10,051 bases of DNA from PBB1 sp031380885 (lineage in GTDB: Bacteria > Pseudomonadota > Gammaproteobacteria > Burkholderiales > Burkholderiaceae_C). The position numbers and the translations under genes were made by a program. The stretch covers positions 1-10,051 of the forward strand of contig JANMXL010000262.1 in the NCBI GenBank assembly GCA_031380885.1. Reading direction: 5' to 3'. Numbering within the stretch: the first letter of the stretch is position 1; the number at the start of each line of letters is the position of its first letter. Shown one piece after another: positions 6,547 to 10,051 of the stretch. The notes below the pieces were generated by a model, which had not been told where the DNA came from, made no database searches, and saw only the letters and a program-made list of their open reading frames with translations.

Positions 6547-7007
6547 GCGGTCGCACTTCGATCATGCCGGTGCAGGCATCGACGAATCAGCCGGATCCCG
6601 CCACGCTGCGCCTGGCCTATGCGGGCCTGCTGCCGTTTGTGATTGGCGCGCTGCTGCTGTGGATCGTGCGGCCCGATGCGCACCCGTATGTGGCGGCGGC
6701 GCTGTCGGCGTATGCGGGGGTGATCGTCTCGTTCCTTGGCGGCATTCATTGGGGCTTCGGCTTTCGTGCGCAGCCATCGGACCCGTCGCGCTTCGTCTGG
6801 GGCGTGGTGCCGTCGCTGGTCGCCTGGGTCGCGGTGGTGATGCCGCCGTATGCCGGTCTGGTGGTGCTGGGCGTGATGCTGGTGGTGTGCTATCTGGTCG
6901 ATCGCCGGGTCTACCCGGTGCAGTTGTCGGGCGCCTGGCTGATCCTGCGTTTCCGGCTCACCGTCATCGCCAGCCTCGCCTGCTTCGTGGGTGCGGCGGG
7001 CAGCTGA
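6543..7007 (+). CDS. DUF3429 family small integral membrane protein
   Basis: This is a 154-residue membrane protein from the TTG start (147 residues if ATG 6564 is used). About five hydrophobic segments are visible: residues 25-43, 50-70, 86-101, 104-120 and 139-152. The FLGGIHWGF motif (65-73) and a YPVQLSGAWLILRFRLT stretch before the last helix are, as I recall the family, characteristic of DUF3429. Its members are uncharacterised inner-membrane proteins, so no function is claimed. The start is set by GGAGAG at 6532-6537 and the TTGA overlap with the preceding stop; ATG 6564 has no ribosome site. The same frame stays open past the TGA to the M61 gene's ATG at 7080, but that 72-base gap has no alternative start. 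Confidence 0.85.
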   Translation: MSGRTSIMPVQASTNQPDPATLRLAYAGLLPFVIGALLLWIVRPDAHPYVAAALSAYAGVIVSFLGGIHWGFGFRAQPSDPSRFVWGVVPSLVAWVAVVMPPYAGLVVLGVMLVVCYLVDRRVYPVQLSGAWLILRFRLTVIASLACFVGAAGS

Positions 7008-7079
7008 TCGCTCTGCAATCGCCACTGCGCTTTCCCCTACGCCATCCACACGGCCACCCCCACACTTGCGCGGCGCCCC
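7008..7079. other. Intergenic gap between DUF3429 and M61 genes, no recognisable signal
   Basis: These 72 C-rich bases contain no hairpin followed by a T-run, no good -35/-10 pair and no Shine-Dalgarno. A weak CACACT at 7061-7066 is too far from TATAAT to call. The M61 gene may be read through from upstream or use a promoter I cannot recognise. Confidence 0.4.
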
Positions 7080-8855
7080 ATGATTTCCTACCGCATCGAC
7101 GTCCACAACCCGAACGCGCACCTGTTCCGCGTCACGCTGACCGTGCCTGCGCCTGCCGCCACGCAGCGCCTGAGCCTGCCGGTGTGGATCCCCGGCAGCT
7201 ACCTGGTGCGCGAATTCGCGCGCCACCTGAGCGGGCTCGAAGCGAGGCAGGGCAGCCGCGCGGTACGGCTCGCGCCGCTCGACAAGGCGACCTGGCAGGC
7301 CGAGTGCAGCGGGCGGGGCGCCCTGGTGGTGACGTACCTCGTCTACGCCTTCGACACCTCGGTGCGCGCCGCCTTCCTCGATGCGCAACGTGGCTTCTTC
7401 AACGGCACCAGCCTGTGCCTGCGCGTCGAGGGCCGCGAGTCCGAGCCGCACCGCATCGAGCTGCGGTCGCTGCCGCGCGGCTGGCACGTTGCGACCTCGA
7501 TGCCCGCGACTGCAGCCAGGGTGTTCGAAGCCGCCGACTACGACGAACTGGTTGACCATCCGTTCGAGCTCGGCACCTTCTGGCGCGGCCCCTTCAAGGC
7601 GCACGGTGTGCCGCATGAGCTGGTGGTGGCCGGCGCGCTGCCCGACTTCGATGGTGCGCGGCTGCTGGCCGACACGAAATGCATCTGCGAGACCGAGATC
7701 GCTTTCTGGCACGGCGATGCGCCGAAGCGTGGTGACATCCCCTTCCAGCGTTATGTGTTCCTGCTCAACAGCGTCGACGATGGCTACGGTGGTCTGGAAC
7801 ACGGCGCCAGCACCGCGTTGATCGCAGCGCGCCGCGACCTGCCGCGTGTGGTGCCCAACGGCGCTCCACCAGAACCGAGGAGCGACGGCTACCTGACGCT
7901 GCTGGGCCTGATCAGCCATGAGTATTTCCACACCTGGAACGTCAAGCGCCTGAAGCCACGCGATTTCGCGCCCTGCGACTACACCCGTGAAAACTACACC
8001 GAGCTGCTGTGGTTCTTCGAGGGCTTCACCTCGTACTACGACGACCTGCTGTTGCGCCGTGCCGGGCTGATCGACGAAGCGCGCTACCTGAAGGCGATCG
8101 CCAAGACCGTCACCAGCGTGCTCGGCATGCCGGGGCGGCAGGTGCAGAGCGTGGCACAGGCGAGCTTCGATGCCTGGGTCAAGTACTACCGCGGTGATGA
8201 GAACACGCCGAACGCGACGATCAGCTACTACACCAAGGGCTCGCTGGTCGCGCTGGCGCTGGACTTGAGCCTGCGCGCCCACAAGTCACGCCGCCCGGCC
8301 ACGCTCGACGCCGTGATGCGCGGCCTGTGGGCGCGCAGCGCGGGCGGCCCGATCACCGAGGCCGACATCGTCGAGGTGCTGCGCGATGTCGCCGGCCCGG
8401 CGCAGGCCGATGCGCTGACCCGGCATCTGCGCGAGTGGGTGCACGGCACTGGCGACCTGCCGCTGAAGGATCTGCTGAAGCGCTTCGGCGTGCAGTGGCA
8501 GGCGCCACCGACCACGCTGGCGCAGCGCCTGGGCGTGCGCGTCAGCGAAAGCGCGTTGACCGGCATCAAGGTCGCCCATGTGCTGCGGGGCGGTGCCGCT
8601 GAGCGCGCCGGGCTGTCGGCCGGTGACGAGGTGCTGGCGCTCGGTGACTGGCGGTTGCGCCGACTCGACGATGCACTGCGCCTGCTGACACCGGGCGAGC
8701 CAGTGGTGCTGCTGGTGTCGCGCGATCAGCGCCTGCTCAGGCTGTCGCTCGATGTGCCCGAGTCGGCCGATGTGGCAGGCGCCGTCACGCTGACGATCGA
8801 CGCGCAGGCTCCGCGTGCCACGCTCGCGCTGCGCAGCGCTTGGCTGGGCGGCTGA
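7080..8855 (+). CDS. M61 family zinc aminopeptidase with C-terminal PDZ domain
   Basis: This 591-residue protein has the layout of the M61 (glycyl aminopeptidase) family. An N-terminal beta domain occupies about residues 1-170 (LSLPVWIPGSYLVREFARHL). The catalytic domain follows with substrate-site motif G237-G-L-E-H241 and zinc motif H280-E-Y-F-H284 (LISHEYFHTWNVKRLKP). E314 in WFFEGFTSYYDD is the third zinc ligand, and ISYYTKGSLVALALDL is a conserved later block. A PDZ domain spans about residues 480-570 (LRGGAAERAGLSAGDEVLAL). No signal peptide or membrane segment is seen, so it is probably cytosolic. Family enzymes release N-terminal residues, preferring Gly or Ala in the characterised case; the physiological substrate here is unknown. 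The ATG at 7080 is the only possible start near the expected N-terminus; no Shine-Dalgarno is visible in the C-rich sequence before it. All zinc-binding residues are present, so the enzyme should be active. Confidence 0.94.
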   Translation: MISYRIDVHNPNAHLFRVTLTVPAPAATQRLSLPVWIPGSYLVREFARHLSGLEARQGSRAVRLAPLDKATWQAECSGRGALVVTYLVYAFDTSVRAAFLDAQRGFFNGTSLCLRVEGRESEPHRIELRSLPRGWHVATSMPATAARVFEAADYDELVDHPFELGTFWRGPFKAHGVPHELVVAGALPDFDGARLLADTKCICETEIAFWHGDAPKRGDIPFQRYVFLLNSVDDGYGGLEHGASTALIAARRDLPRVVPNGAPPEPRSDGYLTLLGLISHEYFHTWNVKRLKPRDFAPCDYTRENYTELLWFFEGFTSYYDDLLLRRAGLIDEARYLKAIAKTVTSVLGMPGRQVQSVAQASFDAWVKYYRGDENTPNATISYYTKGSLVALALDLSLRAHKSRRPATLDAVMRGLWARSAGGPITEADIVEVLRDVAGPAQADALTRHLREWVHGTGDLPLKDLLKRFGVQWQAPPTTLAQRLGVRVSESALTGIKVAHVLRGGAAERAGLSAGDEVLALGDWRLRRLDDALRLLTPGEPVVLLVSRDQRLLRLSLDVPESADVAGAVTLTIDAQAPRATLALRSAWLGG

Positions 8856-8881
8856 GCGCCGCTGCGGGTTCGACACCTCCG

Positions 8882-10051
8882 ATGACCTCCACGGCGCCAG
8901 CCCCGGTGGCCGGCCGCAGGCGGATCGCGGGCAGCGTGGCGCTGGTCGTTGCCGTCCTGGTGATGCACGCCTGCGTGATGCGCAGCATCAACGACAGCGT
9001 GATCGATTTCGACCAAGGCAAGAGGCCGACACGCATCGAGCTGGTGCCGGTGCAGGACATGGCCTTCGCCGCGCCGCCTGCGCCTGTGGCGGTATCGCCG
9101 CCACCGCCTGCTGCACCAGCGCCACCGCGGCGTCCACGACAGGCCAAGCCGGTGGCTGCAGTGGCGTCGGCACCTGTGGCTGCCGCATCAGCGCCTGAGC
9201 CTGATCAGGCACTGGCCGCTGCATCACCGGAGGCGCCTGCCAGCGTGCCTGAGCTCGCGGCGTCGGCCACAGTCTCGGTGCCAGCCCCAATCCCAGCCCA
9301 GCCCGCAGCGGCCGCCGTCGCCAGCCCTGCGGCATCGCTGCCAGTGGTCGCTGCGGCCGTGCCCGCGTCGGCGCCGGCATCGGCTGTCGACACCTTCGGC
9401 TGGCCCCCGTCGACCCGCATCAGCTACGAGCTGACCGGCAACTTCCGCGGCGAGGTCTATGGCAGCGCGCAGGTCGACTGGGTGCATGTCGGCGAGCGCT
9501 ACCAGGTGCACCTCGACGTGGTCGTCGGCGCCTCGTTCGCGCCGCTGTACTCGCGCCGCATGAGCAGCGATGGGCGGTTGACCGACGCGGGCCTGGTGCC
9601 CGAACGCTATGACGAAGAGAGCAAGGCCGCGTTTCGCGACCGCAAGCGCGCCAGCGTCACGCTGGAGCCCGATGCGGTGGTGCTGAACAGCGGCCAGCGC
9701 GTCGAGCGCGTGCCTGGCGTGCAGGACACGGCCAGCCAGTTCGTGCAGCTCACCTACCTGTTCACACGGCACCCCGAGCTGCTGAAGCCCGGCGGCACGA
9801 TCGAGCTGCCGCTGGCCCTGCCGCGCCGCATGAGCATGTGGGCGTACGACATTCGAGAGTCCGAGCCGGTGTACACCCCGATCGGCGCCATCGACGCCAT
9901 CCCGCTGCAACCGCGCCGCGAGTCGCGCAAGGGCGACGAGCTGTCGGCCACCGTCTGGTTCGCCCCCAGCCTGAAATACCTGCCGGTGCGCATCCGCATT
10001 CAACAAGATGCCGAGACCTACATCGACCTGATGATCAAGCGGCGGCCGCAA
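8882..10051 (+). CDS. DUF3108 domain protein with TonB-like N-terminus (partial, C-terminus beyond right edge)
   Basis: The frame from ATG 8882 is open for 390 codons to the window edge. A single N-terminal membrane segment at about residues 15-33 (IAGSVALVVAVLVMHACV) follows RRR. Next come RIELVPVQ and an Ala/Pro/Val-rich low-complexity linker at about residues 60-168. The DUF3108 beta-rich domain starts near residue 170 (FGWPPSTRISYELTGNFRGE). A short KRRPQ tail at the edge suggests only a few residues are missing. The anchor plus Pro/Ala linker resembles TonB-type proteins that reach across the periplasm, so the folded domain is probably periplasmic. DUF3108 has no settled function; its fold is expected to resemble lipoprotein-carrier-like beta sheets, but that is inference. 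It lies 26 bases after the M61 stop on the same strand with only weak start context, so co-transcription is likely. It lacks the C-terminal TonB domain. Confidence 0.86.
   Translation, partial: MTSTAPAPVAGRRRIAGSVALVVAVLVMHACVMRSINDSVIDFDQGKRPTRIELVPVQDMAFAAPPAPVAVSPPPPAAPAPPRRPRQAKPVAAVASAPVAAASAPEPDQALAAASPEAPASVPELAASATVSVPAPIPAQPAAAAVASPAASLPVVAAAVPASAPASAVDTFGWPPSTRISYELTGNFRGEVYGSAQVDWVHVGERYQVHLDVVVGASFAPLYSRRMSSDGRLTDAGLVPERYDEESKAAFRDRKRASVTLEPDAVVLNSGQRVERVPGVQDTASQFVQLTYLFTRHPELLKPGGTIELPLALPRRMSMWAYDIRESEPVYTPIGAIDAIPLQPRRESRKGDELSATVWFAPSLKYLPVRIRIQQDAETYIDLMIKRRPQ

Noticed and set aside
6564..6566. ATG as the start of the DUF3429 gene
   Set aside because: It has no ribosome site at proper distance, whereas TTG 6543 has GGAGAG 5 bases upstream and overlaps the previous stop. 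The ATG remains possible; only 7 residues differ.
6483..8282. Minus-strand open frame of 599 codons opposite the DUF3429 and M61 genes
   Set aside because: It crosses two real genes and their gap, and the product is His/Gln/Arg-rich without domain features.
8826..8839. Perfect 14-base palindrome GCGCTGCGCAGCGC near the end of the M61 gene
   Set aside because: It lies wholly within coding sequence, uses common GC-rich codons, has no T-run, and is not repeated elsewhere that I could see.
9059..9385. Low-complexity stretch considered as a tandem DNA repeat
   Set aside because: The Ala/Pro/Val codons recur irregularly without a fixed period, so it is a compositionally biased protein linker, not a DNA repeat array.

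Overview
The window looks like ordinary core chromosome of a high-GC betaproteobacterium. The order Burkholderiales is most likely, perhaps the Leptothrix/Rubrivivax/Sphaerotilus or Comamonadaceae side. I base this on strong G/C third-position bias, the protein families present (UbiH-family hydroxylase next to DsbC, M61 peptidase, DUF3429, DUF3108) and a TACAAT -10 box placed almost on a start codon. The genus is inference, not demonstrated. I see no tRNA, rRNA, CRISPR array, insertion sequence, phage gene or att site, and no gene-free stretch longer than 100 bases.

Left part, minus strand (1-3248): an AsmA-family inner-membrane-anchored protein (809 residues) is followed 9 bases downstream by a MOSC-domain protein of the YcbX/mARC type. 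The MOSC gene starts at GTG and runs off the left edge. The two genes form a transcription unit pointing left.

Centre (3249-3336): an 88-base divergent intergenic region. On the plus strand it carries a near-consensus -10 box (TACAAT) only 8 bases before the UbiH-family start codon, which suggests a leaderless or nearly leaderless transcript.

Right part, plus strand (3337-10051): six co-directional genes. They are a UbiH/UbiF-family FAD monooxygenase, a periplasmic DsbC disulfide isomerase, a short photolyase-like FAD protein lacking the usual N-terminal antenna domain, a small five-helix DUF3429 membrane protein, a cytosolic M61 peptidase with a C-terminal PDZ domain, and a DUF3108 protein with a TonB-like Pro/Ala-rich linker that is cut by the right edge. 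The dsbC/photolyase and photolyase/DUF3429 junctions both use a TTGA overlap (TTG start, TGA stop), so dsbC, the photolyase-like gene and the DUF3429 gene are probably translationally coupled.

The most interesting object is the short photolyase-like protein. Aligned by eye to E. coli photolyase from memory, it keeps the flavin pocket, the residues that contact a cyclobutane dimer and at least two of the three electron-transfer tryptophans. It has no antenna domain and carries an extra C-terminal alpha/beta-like segment of about 120 residues that I cannot assign. I found no convincing evidence of a wholly new multi-gene system.
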